Shown piece by piece: positions 47,611-56,811 of a DNA stretch of 64,000 nt. This stretch comes from Gemmatimonadota bacterium (GTDB lineage Bacteria; Gemmatimonadota; Gemmatimonadetes; Gemmatimonadales; GWC2-71-9). Within the stretch, counting starts at the first letter, position 1, and the number at the start of each line of letters is the position of its first letter. Under the pieces are notes generated by a model, which was given only the letters and a program-made list of their open reading frames with translations, ran no database searches and was not told the origin of the DNA. The translations under genes were made by a program, and so were the position numbers. The stretch is taken from contig QHTT01000065.1 in assembly GCA_003220935.1 (NCBI GenBank), positions 1-64,000 on the forward strand, read 5' to 3'.

Positions 47611-49674
47611 TTAGCCCACCCTGAACAATTCAAACCCCCGTTCATATCTCGCCACGATGCGTTTCCGATACGCCGCATGCTCTGGTCGGGCGAGCGCCGG
47701 ATCGCGCGCAATGACCTCTCCCGCCGCGCGGCGTGCCGCCTCGAGCAGCGGCACGTCGGTCTCGAAGTTGGCGTAGCGCAACGGCACCCCGCCTGATTGA
47801 CGGGCCCCGGCGAGCTCGCCCATGCCGCGCTCCCGTAAGTCGAGCTCGGCGATCTTGAAGCCGTCCGTCGTCTCGGTGAACGCCTTGAGCCGGCCGGCTG
47901 CCTGTGGGACGTTCGAGAGCAGGATACAGTGGCTCGCGGCGGCGCCGCGGCCCACGCGACCGCGCAGCTGATGCAGCTGCGCGAGTCCGAAGCGCTCCGC
48001 GTGCTCGATCAGCATCACCGTCGCGTTCGCCACGTCGATCCCCACCTCGATCACGCTCGTCGCGACGAGAATCTGGACCGCGTTGTCACGGAACGCGCGC
48101 ATCACCGCATCCCGCTCCTCGGGGCTCAACCGCCCGTGCACGAGCCCGACGCGCAACTCGGCGAACAGCTGCCGCAGGTCTTCGGCCATCGTCGTCGCCG
48201 CTTTCAGATCAGCGCGCTCCGACTCGTCGATCACAGGATAGATGACGTACGCCTGACGCCCCGCGGCGCACTCGGCACGGATGAACTCGTAGATCTTCTT
48301 GCGGGCGGCGTCGGTGCGCAGCGCGGTTTTCACGGCGCCCCGCCCGGGAGGCCGCTCCCGCAGCTCCGTCACGTCGAGGTCGCCGTACAGCGTCAGCGCG
48401 AGCGAGCGCGGGATCGGGGTTGCCGTGAGGAGCAAGACGTCGGGGGCGTCCCCCTTCTCCACGAGGGCGGCGCGCTGCTCCACCCCGAAGCGGTGCTGCT
48501 CGTCCACCACGGTGAGGCCAAGGCGATGGAATCTCACCGACTCCTGGATCAGGGCGTGTGTCCCCACCACCAGGCGCGCCGCCCCGCGGGCGATGCGCTC
48601 CCGCACCGCGCTCTTCTCCGCCGACGCCAGCCGGCCGATCAGGAGCTCCGGCCGGAGGTCGAGCGGCTGGAGCAGCCGCGTGAGCGTCGCCCCGTGCTGC
48701 TCGGCGAGCAGCTCGGTGGGCGCCATGATCGCGGCCTGGTAGTCGTTTTCCACCGCGAGCAGCATCGCGAACAGCGCCACCACCGTCTTGCCGGTGCCGA
48801 CGTCGCCCATCAGCATCCGGTGCATGCGCAGCGGCGCCGTCATGTCGTTTGCGATCTCCCGCACCGCGCGCCGCTGGTCGTCCGTGAGCTCGAAGGGGAG
48901 ATGCTCCTTGAGCCGGGTGGTGAGCTCCTTCTTGAGCGCGAACGCGATCCCCGCGCGGGCGCGCTTCGCGAGATGGCGCGCGCGGGCCTGCACGAGCTGC
49001 TGGTCGAAGAACTCGTCGAACGCGAGGCGCCGCCGGCCGGCCTCGGCGTCGTGCAGGTCCCGAGGCCGGTGCACGGCGGCGAGCGCCGGGCGCAGCTCGG
49101 GAACCCCCACGGCCGCGCGCAGCCGCGGCGGATGGGGATCGCTGACCAGCGCGAGCAGGGCGTCCAGATGCTGGTGGATGAGCCCGCGGATCTGGCGGTG
49201 CGTCAGGCCCTCGGTCGCCGGATATACCGGAAGGACCAGGCCGCGGTCGGGCCCGGTCTCCCCTAAGTCCGCCAGTACGACGAACTCCCGGGGGACGAGC
49301 TGGCGCCCGTGGTAATAACGCACCGGACCGGTGACGAGCAGCAGCTGCCCCTGCTTGATTTGACGCTCGAGGAAGGGCTGGCCCGGCCAGGCGCACTCGA
49401 GCAGGCCGCTCTCGTCCCGGAGCACCGCCCGGAACACACGCAGCCCGCGGCGCGTCGGCAGCACGCCGGTCGTGACCACCTGTCCGACGCAACTGACCTC
49501 CTGCCCAACGCGCGCGCGCGCCAGCGGCGTGACCGCGGTCGCGTCGAGGTAGCGATGCGGCGCGTGATACAAGAGGTCGCCCACTGTGCGGATGCCGAGC
49601 CGCGCTAGCGCCTCGGCGCGCTTCGGCCCGACGCCCTTGAGATACTTCACCGACGTCGTCAGCGACAACGTCAC
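47611..49674 (-). CDS. recG: ATP-dependent DNA helicase RecG
   Basis: The 687-residue protein starts at GTG 49672-49674. It begins with the wedge/OB domain (VKYLKGVGPKRAEALARLGI, HAPHRYLDATAVTPLARARV). Helicase motifs are HRMLMGDVGTGKTVVALFAM (Walker A), LTVVDEQHRFGVEQR (DExH), LLLTATPIPRSLALTLYGDL (motif III) and the C-terminal TSVIEVGIDVANATVMLIEH and GLAQLHQLRGRVGRGAAASH. RecG reverses stalled replication forks and processes R-loops and branched DNA. ERGMGELAGARQSG near the end is the usual RecG TRG/wedge signature. Length fits the family. Confidence 0.95.
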   Translation of the reverse strand: MTLSLTTSVKYLKGVGPKRAEALARLGIRTVGDLLYHAPHRYLDATAVTPLARARVGQEVSCVGQVVTTGVLPTRRGLRVFRAVLRDESGLLECAWPGQPFLERQIKQGQLLLVTGPVRYYHGRQLVPREFVVLADLGETGPDRGLVLPVYPATEGLTHRQIRGLIHQHLDALLALVSDPHPPRLRAAVGVPELRPALAAVHRPRDLHDAEAGRRRLAFDEFFDQQLVQARARHLAKRARAGIAFALKKELTTRLKEHLPFELTDDQRRAVREIANDMTAPLRMHRMLMGDVGTGKTVVALFAMLLAVENDYQAAIMAPTELLAEQHGATLTRLLQPLDLRPELLIGRLASAEKSAVRERIARGAARLVVGTHALIQESVRFHRLGLTVVDEQHRFGVEQRAALVEKGDAPDVLLLTATPIPRSLALTLYGDLDVTELRERPPGRGAVKTALRTDAARKKIYEFIRAECAAGRQAYVIYPVIDESERADLKAATTMAEDLRQLFAELRVGLVHGRLSPEERDAVMRAFRDNAVQILVATSVIEVGIDVANATVMLIEHAERFGLAQLHQLRGRVGRGAAASHCILLSNVPQAAGRLKAFTETTDGFKIAELDLRERGMGELAGARQSGGVPLRYANFETDVPLLEAARRAAGEVIARDPALARPEHAAYRKRIVARYERGFELFRVG

Positions 49675-49716
49675 TCCCCTTCCCCCTTCCCCTTTCCCCG
49701 GCAGTTCACCGGCAGT

Positions 49717-50586
49717 TCAGCCGCTGACCAAGCGCCTGGCGTAGGACTGGGCGTCGAAGATTTCGAGATCGTCGAGCCCTTCTCCGGTGCCGATGAAGCG
49801 GATCGGCACGGGTACCGCGCGTTGTACGGCGACTACGCTACCGCCCTTCGCAGTGCCGTCGAGCTTGGTAACGATCAAGCCGGTGAGCGGCACCCCCGCA
49901 GCGAACGCCCGGGTCTGCTGCACGGCGTTCTGGCCCACTGTGCCGTCCAGCACGAGGAGCGACTCGTGCGGCGCGCCGGGCTGCTGCTTCGCGGCCACGC
50001 GCACGACTTTCTTGAGCTCCTCGAGTAGCGGCTCGTCGGTGTGCATGCGGCCTGCCGTGTCCACGAGTACGGTGTCGACGCCACGGGCACGGGCCGCCGC
50101 GACCGCGTCGAACGCTACCGCCGCGGGGTCGGCCCCTCCCGCGCCACTGACGCACGGGACGGCGAGCCGGTCCGCCCAGATCTTGAGCTGCTCGCCCGCC
50201 CCGGCTCGGAAGGTGTCGGCGGCGGCTAGCAGCACGCTACGGCGCTCGCGCGTGAGCCGGTGCGCCAGCTTCGCGATGGTGGTGGTTTTGCCGACGCCGT
50301 TCACCCCGAACACGAGGATCACGCTGGGTGGCTCCGGCGCGCGCGCCAGCGCTCCCGGAGCGCCTCGCGGCGGCGTGGCTGCCGCGAGGACGCGCGCCAC
50401 AGCCTGCTGCAGGGCCGCCTGGAAATCGCCGTCGCGGGGGGGTCGGGGGGAGCGCGTCACCTCGTCGAGGATGTCCGCCGTCGCCGCGATCCCGAAGTCG
50501 GCTTCGAGCAGGATGCGCTCGGCCTCCTCGCGCGCGCCCGCGTCGCGGCGGCCGAATACGCGGGCGACCCGCTCCCACAGCCTCAT
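49717..50586 (-). CDS. ftsY: Signal recognition particle receptor FtsY
   Basis: The 289-residue GTPase starts at ATG 50584-50586, overlapping the upstream stop as ATGA. It reads AERILLEADFGIAATADILD (N domain), VILVFGVNGVGKTTTIAKLA (P-loop), LLAAADTFRAGAGEQLKIWA, VLVDTAGRMHTDEPLLEELK and LTGLIVTKLDGTAKGGSVVA, and ends with IRFIGTGEGLDDLEIFDAQS. The acidic A domain of the E. coli protein is absent, as in many bacteria. FtsY receives SRP-ribosome complexes at the membrane. Confidence 0.95.
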   Translation of the reverse strand: MRLWERVARVFGRRDAGAREEAERILLEADFGIAATADILDEVTRSPRPPRDGDFQAALQQAVARVLAAATPPRGAPGALARAPEPPSVILVFGVNGVGKTTTIAKLAHRLTRERRSVLLAAADTFRAGAGEQLKIWADRLAVPCVSGAGGADPAAVAFDAVAAARARGVDTVLVDTAGRMHTDEPLLEELKKVVRVAAKQQPGAPHESLLVLDGTVGQNAVQQTRAFAAGVPLTGLIVTKLDGTAKGGSVVAVQRAVPVPIRFIGTGEGLDDLEIFDAQSYARRLVSG

Positions 50587-52388
50587 GGCAGTCCCTGCCG
50601 GCGGCGCCACGCCCACTCGCTCGCGAACGCCGCGATCGCAACTACAAACAGCCACCACCGCTCGCGCATCGGCACGCTCGCGAGTCGCCCCGCGGCGCCG
50701 CCCGCCTGGGCGTGCAGCACTGGCGTGGCTGGGCGCCACTCGTCGGAATACGTCTCCAGGGCTACGACGCCCCGCTCGGGCCCGGTCGGCGACTCGTACG
50801 AATACACCCCCGGCGGCAGCGATAGCTCGGCGCGCCCCGTTGCATCGAAGCGTAGCGTGTCCGTTCGGCTGGTCCCGGCCGCCGTCAACGTCACTGTCAC
50901 GTCACGAGGTGAGCCGGCGCCGGTCCAGCGCCACGCGACGGGCATTCCGTTGGGAGCCGCGTGCGTCACCGGCACGAACCTCTCCCATCCCCCGGCTCCC
51001 CCCGCCAGGAGCCAATCAGCCAATGCCGCGACCACCGCCCGGTACGCCTCAGCGCTTGCACCGCCCCGGAACGCCCAGCGAAACAGGCCGGCCGCGGCGA
51101 CGGTCGCCCGTCGGGCGCCTCCCCCCGTCCACCCCGCCCCATCACGCTCGGACAGCACGATGACGGGGCGCGGGTTGCCACGGCGCGCGAGGCGCGCTGT
51201 GAGGACGACTACCGCCGCGCTATCGGAGGGGAGCGCGAGATCGGACACCGCGGCGGCGGGCGCGAGCGAATCCCACGCGATCCCGGCGAGCGCGTCGGCG
51301 AGCGGGGACGGCCCGGGCGGCTGCACGTACCAGTCGCCCTCCTGGCCCCGCGTCGTAGACCAGGTGAGAATGGCCCCCGTGGACGCGAAGCGGTCGAGCG
51401 GCGCGGGGTTCCCCGCCCGGACGACGAGACGGGCGCCCGCCACGACCCGCGTCACCTCAGCAGTGGAGACAGGCGTGAGGTTGGCGGCGTCGCGCCACCC
51501 GCCCCCGTCCGGCTCGGATTCCACGAAGGTGCGCACCGGCACGCGCGCCACGTCGCTCAGCGTGCGGGCGAGGAAACGGCTGTCCCAGTCGGGCGGCGAC
51601 GCGAGCAGCACGACGGAGGGCTGGGGGCTCACTTCCAGCGTGAACCAGCGTGCGTCGTCACGGGGCTCCTCATCCCCCACCCCGTCCAACCCAACCTCCA
51701 CCGCCACCCACCCGGGATGCGAGATGCGGGATGCGGGAAGCGTCAGATCAGCGGACACGATTCCGCTGTCTGGGAGCGCGACCGTGCGCGAAGCGAGCCG
51801 TCGACCCTGGGCGCTCACCGTGAGCCTCGCGTCCCGCATCCCGCCTCTCGCATCCCGCATCCCGGCCGTGCCGTACGAAACCTTGAGCCGGATCGTATCC
51901 CCCGCCGCGACGCGCGTCGGTCCCGCAACGGACGCGATGAACGCGTCCCGAAAGGAAGCCCGGGGCAGGACTACCACCCGCGCGCGGCTCAGCAGGTCCG
52001 GCGGAACATCCGCGAGGTCATCGATCGCGCCGTCGGTCACGACGCTGACCGGGCCGCCGCGCCCCGCGGCTGCGGCGAGCGCCGGCGCGAGCCGCGTCGC
52101 ACCGTCCGCCGGCGGAAGCGAGTCGTAGGCGCGAACGCGCGACCCGAAGCGCCAGATCACGCCCCCCCGCCCCCCCCGCCCCCCCTGCGCCAGCGCCCGC
52201 GCGCTGTCCAGCGCCTCGCGCCAGCGCCCGCCGTGGCCCGCCATGCTGAGCGACGCGTCGAGCAGCACGAGGGGTGGGGCGGACGCCGGGTCGCGGCGCC
52301 ACGTCGCGGGGTTCCACAGGAGCAGCACGAGGGCAGCGAGTCCGGTTGTGCGCAGCAGCGCGAGCCCGGCCGTCAGGCGGCCGCGCAC
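50583..52388 (-). CDS. Large membrane protein with VWA-like domain, unknown function
   Basis: The 601-residue product starts at GTG 52386-52388, overlapping the end of hisA by 16 bases. It has one membrane helix near the N-terminus (LLRTTGLAALVLLLWNPATW) and one at the C-terminus (WWLFVVAIAAFASEWAWRRR). A loop-domain begins APPLVLLDASLSMAGHGGRW; D-x-S-x-S is the metal site of von Willebrand A domains, although the later conserved Asp is only tentatively placed (VSVVTDGAIDDL). A class I glutamine amidotransferase-like fold may follow. Similar proteins accompany BatA-like and MoxR systems. The segment GTAGMRDARGGMRDARLTVS is repeat-encoded. Coupled to ftsY. Confidence 0.6.
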   Translation of the reverse strand: MRGRLTAGLALLRTTGLAALVLLLWNPATWRRDPASAPPLVLLDASLSMAGHGGRWREALDSARALAQGGRGGRGGVIWRFGSRVRAYDSLPPADGATRLAPALAAAAGRGGPVSVVTDGAIDDLADVPPDLLSRARVVVLPRASFRDAFIASVAGPTRVAAGDTIRLKVSYGTAGMRDARGGMRDARLTVSAQGRRLASRTVALPDSGIVSADLTLPASRISHPGWVAVEVGLDGVGDEEPRDDARWFTLEVSPQPSVVLLASPPDWDSRFLARTLSDVARVPVRTFVESEPDGGGWRDAANLTPVSTAEVTRVVAGARLVVRAGNPAPLDRFASTGAILTWSTTRGQEGDWYVQPPGPSPLADALAGIAWDSLAPAAAVSDLALPSDSAAVVVLTARLARRGNPRPVIVLSERDGAGWTGGGARRATVAAAGLFRWAFRGGASAEAYRAVVAALADWLLAGGAGGWERFVPVTHAAPNGMPVAWRWTGAGSPRDVTVTLTAAGTSRTDTLRFDATGRAELSLPPGVYSYESPTGPERGVVALETYSDEWRPATPVLHAQAGGAAGRLASVPMRERWWLFVVAIAAFASEWAWRRRQGLP

Positions 52389-53086
52389 TGGAGCGCCTCG
52401 GCGAGGGTGAAGCGGCCTTCATAGAGCGCACGTCCCACGACGGCCCCCGCGAGGCCGGCGGTCCGAATAGCGCGCAGGTCGTCGAGCGCTGCGACGCCGC
52501 CCGAGGCGATCGTGTCGAGCCCGAGCGCTGCGATCGCGCGGGCGCCCGCAACGTCCGGCCCGACCAGCATGCCGTCCCGGGCGATGTCGGTATAGATCAC
52601 CGTGCGCGCTCCTTGTGACTTGACCCGCTCGGCGAGCTGGGGCGCGGTGAGGTCGAACACCTCGGTCCAGCCCCGCACGGCGACCCGGCCGTCCTTCGCA
52701 TCGATGCCGACCGCGAGCCGTTCCGGGCCGTGGCGCTCGAGCAACCGCCCGACCAGGGCCGGATCGGTCGCGGCCTTCGTCCCGATCACCACCCGGGTCG
52801 CGCCCCAGGCGAGCATCTCGTCGATCGCCTGCTCGGTGCGCAGGCCGCCGCCCACCTGGACCGGCACGCCAGCCGCACTCAGAAAGCGGCGCGCGAGCGC
52901 ACGGTTGTCGCCCCGGCCGAGCGCGCGGTCCAGATCGACGAAGTGGACCCAGCGGGCGCCGTCGCGCGCGAACTGCCGCGCCACGGCCACGGGGTCGTCG
53001 GCGTAGGCGGTCGCGCGCTCCGCCTCGCCTTGGCGCAAGCGGACCACTCGCCCGCCCTGCACGTCAACGGCGGGGTAGAGCTCCAC
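52373..53086 (-). CDS. hisA: Phosphoribosylformimino-5-aminoimidazole carboxamide ribotide isomerase
   Basis: The 237-residue TIM-barrel enzyme starts at ATG 53084-53086. It reads MELYPAVDVQGGRVVRLRQG with the catalytic Asp, VHFVDLDRALGRGDNRALAR, VPVQVGGGLRTEQAIDEMLA, TRVVIGTKAATDPALVGRLL and ARTVIYTDIARDGMLVGPDV with the second catalytic Asp. This is HisA of histidine synthesis rather than HisF. No other his gene is nearby, so the pathway is scattered. It follows the M23 peptidase gene by 14 bases. Confidence 0.93.
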   Translation of the reverse strand: MELYPAVDVQGGRVVRLRQGEAERATAYADDPVAVARQFARDGARWVHFVDLDRALGRGDNRALARRFLSAAGVPVQVGGGLRTEQAIDEMLAWGATRVVIGTKAATDPALVGRLLERHGPERLAVGIDAKDGRVAVRGWTEVFDLTAPQLAERVKSQGARTVIYTDIARDGMLVGPDVAGARAIAALGLDTIASGGVAALDDLRAIRTAGLAGAVVGRALYEGRFTLAEALQCAAA

Positions 53087-53100
53087 AGACGTAAAGGAAG

Positions 53101-54378
53101 CTAATCGTCGCGCGCGGCGACGGTCGGAGCGGTGTGCGGGGAGCCGTGCGGCTCGAGCTGAGTGACCAGCTGGACGCGGACCGAATCGTACGCGGCGCGG
53201 AGGCGCTGCGGGATCGGCGTGCCCGATCCCATGTCCTTACGTTGCGGGTTGGTAGGCCGGCCGCTCACGAGAAACTCGTAGTGCAGGTGGGGACCGGTCG
53301 AGAGGCCGGTCGAGCCGACGTAGCCGATCGTCTCCCCTTGCTCCACGTGCTCGCCCACGTACAGGCCGCGCCCGAACGCGGAGAGGTGGCCGTAACGCGT
53401 GCGGATGCCGTTCGCGTGGCGCAGCTCGATCACGTTGCCGTAGCCGCCCTCCTCCCGCCCCACCCGTGTGACCACGCCGTCCGCGGTGGCGCGCACCGGC
53501 GTGCCGTAGGGCGCCGAGAAGTCCACGCCCTCGTGGGCGCGCCAGATGTGGAGGATCGGATGGAAGCGGCTGCCGAACCGGCTCGAGATGCGGCGGAACG
53601 CCAGCGGCGCGCGCAGGAAGGCGCGGCGCAGCGACCGCCCCTGTTCGTCGTAAAAGCCCGCGATCCCCGACGCGCCGTCCTCAAAGTAGAACGCGTAGCT
53701 CGGGGTCCGCACCACGTCCACCCGCGCCGCGAGGATGCGGCCGAAGCGCCGCTCACCCTCGGGGGACTCGAGCCGCTCCAGCAGCACGATGAACCGGTCT
53801 CCCGACCGGACGTCGCGGGTGAAGTCCACCTCCCAGTCGTACACGTCGGCGATCGCCCAGGCGAGCGCGCGCCGCTCGCCTCCCGGCAGGAACGTGTCGG
53901 CTACCGCTCGGTCCAACGCGTCGTACAGCGACGACTCGATCGCACCCGTGACTCGCAGGCGCACGATCGTCCACGGGATCGTTTCCACCGTTTCGATCCA
54001 GCCGGCGTCGGCGCGCGTCACCTGCAGCCGCCGCTCGGGCGACAACCGGACGGTCACCCGCTCGGGCTGGCTGTCGGTCTTCAAGCGGCGCACCTGGAAC
54101 GCGAGCCCGGGTCGCAGCCGGCGCACCGGCAGGTGCTGCGCCGCGGCGAGGAAACCGGCGTAGTCGCGGCCCGTGATCCCGGCGCGCGCCAGCACCGCAG
54201 CGAGAGTCTCGCGCCGTCCCAGGGTCGCGGTGACCTCGGCATAGGCGTCGGTCACGACGATGGGCGCCGCGGTGAGCGGCCGGCGCCAGGGCCACGCTTC
54301 GTGAGTGGCCCAGAGCAGACCGCCGGCCGTGAGCAGGCCGGCGGCGACGTAATGGCTCGCCCGCCCGGGAAGCGCCAT
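53101..54378 (-). CDS. M23 family metallopeptidase, LytM-type cell-wall hydrolase
   Basis: The 425-residue product starts at ATG 54376-54378, sharing one base with the ftsZ stop (TGATG). After a signal anchor (HYVAAGLLTAGGLLWATHEA) come an OapA/LysM-like region (LAAVLARAGITGRDYAGFLA, RRLRPGLAFQVRRLKTDSQP) and the peptidase domain. The latter is RISSRFGSRFHPILHIWRAH-EGVDFSAPYG with the H-x(6)-D zinc site, then VIELRHANGIRTRYGHLSAF and STGLSTGPHLHYEFLVSGRP with H-x-H. All zinc ligands are present, so it should cleave peptidoglycan cross-links. Its place after ftsZ suggests a part in septum splitting. Confidence 0.92.
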   Translation of the reverse strand: MALPGRASHYVAAGLLTAGGLLWATHEAWPWRRPLTAAPIVVTDAYAEVTATLGRRETLAAVLARAGITGRDYAGFLAAAQHLPVRRLRPGLAFQVRRLKTDSQPERVTVRLSPERRLQVTRADAGWIETVETIPWTIVRLRVTGAIESSLYDALDRAVADTFLPGGERRALAWAIADVYDWEVDFTRDVRSGDRFIVLLERLESPEGERRFGRILAARVDVVRTPSYAFYFEDGASGIAGFYDEQGRSLRRAFLRAPLAFRRISSRFGSRFHPILHIWRAHEGVDFSAPYGTPVRATADGVVTRVGREEGGYGNVIELRHANGIRTRYGHLSAFGRGLYVGEHVEQGETIGYVGSTGLSTGPHLHYEFLVSGRPTNPQRKDMGSGTPIPQRLRAAYDSVRVQLVTQLEPHGSPHTAPTVAARDD

Positions 54379-55535
54379 CAATCCATCTGCCTCCGGATGA
54401 AGGTCGGAATCTCGAGCTCATTGACGTCGGGGGGCGGCGCGGGGGGGGGCGCGCCGCGCCGCGCGGCCTCCACCGGCTTCACGTAGCCCAGCGGAGGCAC
54501 CGGCGTGGGCCGCGAGACCCGCTCCCGGAACGGCAGCACGCCCGGCGCCGCCCGGCCCGGCGTCTCGGCTGCCTTATCTCGGTCGAAGCCGGTCGCGATC
54601 ACGGTTACCCGGATCTCACCGTGCATCGCCGGGTCGTTGACGGTGCCGAAGATGATCTCGGCATCCTCGCCCGCGGCGTCCTTGACGACGTCGGAGATCT
54701 GGGTGACCTCGCCGAGCGTCAGATCCTCGCCGCCGGTGATGTTGATCAGCACGCCCGTCGCGCCGGTGATCGAGATGTTGTCGAGCAACGGGCTCGAAAT
54801 CGCCTGCTGCACCGCTTCCATGGCGCGGTTCTCGCCCCGCCCCATCCCCGTGCCCATGATCGACGCGCCGCCGTTCTGCATCACGGTGCGCACGTCCGCG
54901 AAGTCCACGTTCACGATCCCCGTCACGGTGATGAGCCCCGAGATCCCCTGAGTGGCATGCAGCAGCACCTCATCGGCCTTCTTCAGCGCGTCCTGGAAAG
55001 GTATCCCCTTCCCCACCACGGCGAGCAAGCGCTCGTTTGGAACGGTGACCATGGTGTCGACGTGCTTGCGCATCTCCGCGATCCCCATTTCAGCCTGGCG
55101 CATCCGCTTGCGCCCCTCGAACAGGAACGGCTTGGTCACGATGCCGATGGTGAGGGCCCCGAGATCGCGCGCCATCTGCGCGATGATGGGCGACGCACCC
55201 GTCCCCGTCCCGCCGCCCATACCGCAGGTGACGAAGACGAGATCGGCGCCCTGGAGGGCGTGCAGCACTTCATCGCGGTTCTCCTCGATCGCCTGGCGGC
55301 CGATCTCGGGTCGCGCGCCCGCGCCGAGGCCGCGCGTCAGCTTCTTCCCGATCTGCACCTTCACGTCGGCCTTGTTGTTGAGCAAGGCCTGCGCGTCGGT
55401 GTTGACGGAGATGAACTCGACGCCCTGCAGCCCCTCGTCGACCATGCGGTTCAGCGCGTTGCCGCCGCCGCCGCCCACGCCGACGACCTTCATGCGAGCG
55501 TTTTGCGATACGGTCTCTTCGAGCTCGAAGATCAT
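54378..55535 (-). CDS. ftsZ: Cell division protein FtsZ
   Basis: The 385-residue GTPase starts at ATG 55533-55535. It begins IFELEETVSQNARMKVVGVG and GGGGNALNRM, then has VTCGMGGGTGTGASPIIAQM (tubulin signature), VVTKPFLFEGRKRM-like GIVTKPFLFEGRKRMRQAEM, NVDFADVRTVMQNGGASIMG and the T7 loop. The variable linker is proline/alanine rich (PPAPPPDVNE), and the conserved C-terminal peptide is ELEIPTFIRRQMD, which binds FtsA. It polymerises into the Z-ring. It lies 20 bases after ftsA. Confidence 0.97.
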   Translation of the reverse strand: MIFELEETVSQNARMKVVGVGGGGGNALNRMVDEGLQGVEFISVNTDAQALLNNKADVKVQIGKKLTRGLGAGARPEIGRQAIEENRDEVLHALQGADLVFVTCGMGGGTGTGASPIIAQMARDLGALTIGIVTKPFLFEGRKRMRQAEMGIAEMRKHVDTMVTVPNERLLAVVGKGIPFQDALKKADEVLLHATQGISGLITVTGIVNVDFADVRTVMQNGGASIMGTGMGRGENRAMEAVQQAISSPLLDNISITGATGVLINITGGEDLTLGEVTQISDVVKDAAGEDAEIIFGTVNDPAMHGEIRVTVIATGFDRDKAAETPGRAAPGVLPFRERVSRPTPVPPLGYVKPVEAARRGAPPPAPPPDVNELEIPTFIRRQMD

Positions 55536-55554
55536 GGCCCCCTCGGGTGACCGA

Positions 55555-56811
55555 TCAGAAGAAGTCCTGCAACCACCGCTTGAGCGGCGCGAACCAGCGC
55601 TCGACCCCCGGGCTCTGCACCAGCGAGCCACCGGGCGCGACGCCCTGTGCCACCTTACGCGCCGCGTACAGCACCAACCCCACCGGCACCGCGTACCGCG
55701 GCGCCTGCACGCTGTCCACCAGCCCCGAAATCCCCTGCTCCGGAGCGCCGGCGCGCACCGGCATCGCGAACACGTCCCGCGCGAGCTCCACCATACCCGG
55801 CAGATGCGCCGTGCCGCCGGTCAGCACCACGCCCGCGGGCAACCGCCCGCCCCCGTAGCCCGCCTTCTCGAACTCGCGGTCCACCAGATGGAAGATCTCG
55901 TCCAGCCGCTGGTGGATGATGTCCGACAGCATCTCACGTGCGGCCTGCCGCGCTCCTTGGCCGGGCGTGGACGGCAGCGTGATCATCTCCGACGGATCGA
56001 CCAGCGGCTTGTAGGCGACGCCGTGTCGCTCCTTCAGCCGCTCCGCGTCGGCCTGGGTCACGCCGAGCACCTGGACCACGTCCGTGGTGACCTGCGCGCC
56101 GGCGTACTTGAGCGACGCTAGGTGTCGGATCTTCCCCTCATGGAAGATCGTCACGCCGGTCGAGCCGCCCCCGATCTCGAGCAGCGCGACGCCCAGCTCC
56201 TTCTCGTCCTCCGTCAGTACCGCGTACGACGCCGCCAGCGGCTCGAGCACGAGATCCAGCACGCGGTACCCCGCGCGCTGCACCGCCTTGCGCAGGTTCT
56301 GCGCGGCCGTGGATTGCACGGTCACGAGGTACATCTCCACCTCGAGCCGCGTGCCCGTCATCCCCACCGGGTCCGAGATGCCGCGCTGCTGATCGACGAC
56401 ATACTCCTGCGGGATGTCGTGCAGCAGCTCTTGGTCGCGTCCCAGCGAGATGGCTCGCGCCACCTCGTTCACGCGGGCGACGTCCTCCGCAGTGATTTCC
56501 TCGCGGCTCACGGCGACCACGCCGGGCGACGTGCGCGCCGACACGTGCTCACCGGCGATGCCGCAAGTGACACCTCCGACCTTCGCGCCCGCCATCCGCT
56601 CGGCGTCCCGCAGCGCGGCGACCACCGAGCGACCGGTCTCGTCGATGTCCCGCACCATGCCACGCCGCACGCCGGCGTTCCTCGCGAGCCCGACGCCCAG
56701 CACCTTGGCGAGCGGCAGGCGCGGCAGGTCGCCCACGACCTCGGCGATCACGGCGCAGGTCTTCGTGCTCCCAAGGTCGAGCCCGGCGATCAGCTGTCGG
56801 TCCCGGCTCAC
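55555..56811 (-). CDS. ftsA: Cell division protein FtsA
   Basis: The 418-residue actin-like protein starts at GTG 56809-56811, overlapping the ftsQ stop. It has LIAGLDLGSTKTCAVIAEVV (phosphate 1), GVTCGIAGEHVSARTSPGVV in the SHS2 1C domain, then DLVLEPLAASYAVLTEDEKE, GVALLEIGGGSTGVTIFHEG (phosphate 2) and LPAGVVLTGGTAHLPGMVEL. It ends KRWLQDFF, the amphipathic membrane-binding helix. FtsA tethers FtsZ to the membrane. The P-x-x-Y-x-V region (QEYVVDQQRGISDPVG) is typical. Confidence 0.96.
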   Translation of the reverse strand: MSRDRQLIAGLDLGSTKTCAVIAEVVGDLPRLPLAKVLGVGLARNAGVRRGMVRDIDETGRSVVAALRDAERMAGAKVGGVTCGIAGEHVSARTSPGVVAVSREEITAEDVARVNEVARAISLGRDQELLHDIPQEYVVDQQRGISDPVGMTGTRLEVEMYLVTVQSTAAQNLRKAVQRAGYRVLDLVLEPLAASYAVLTEDEKELGVALLEIGGGSTGVTIFHEGKIRHLASLKYAGAQVTTDVVQVLGVTQADAERLKERHGVAYKPLVDPSEMITLPSTPGQGARQAAREMLSDIIHQRLDEIFHLVDREFEKAGYGGGRLPAGVVLTGGTAHLPGMVELARDVFAMPVRAGAPEQGISGLVDSVQAPRYAVPVGLVLYAARKVAQGVAPGGSLVQSPGVERWFAPLKRWLQDFF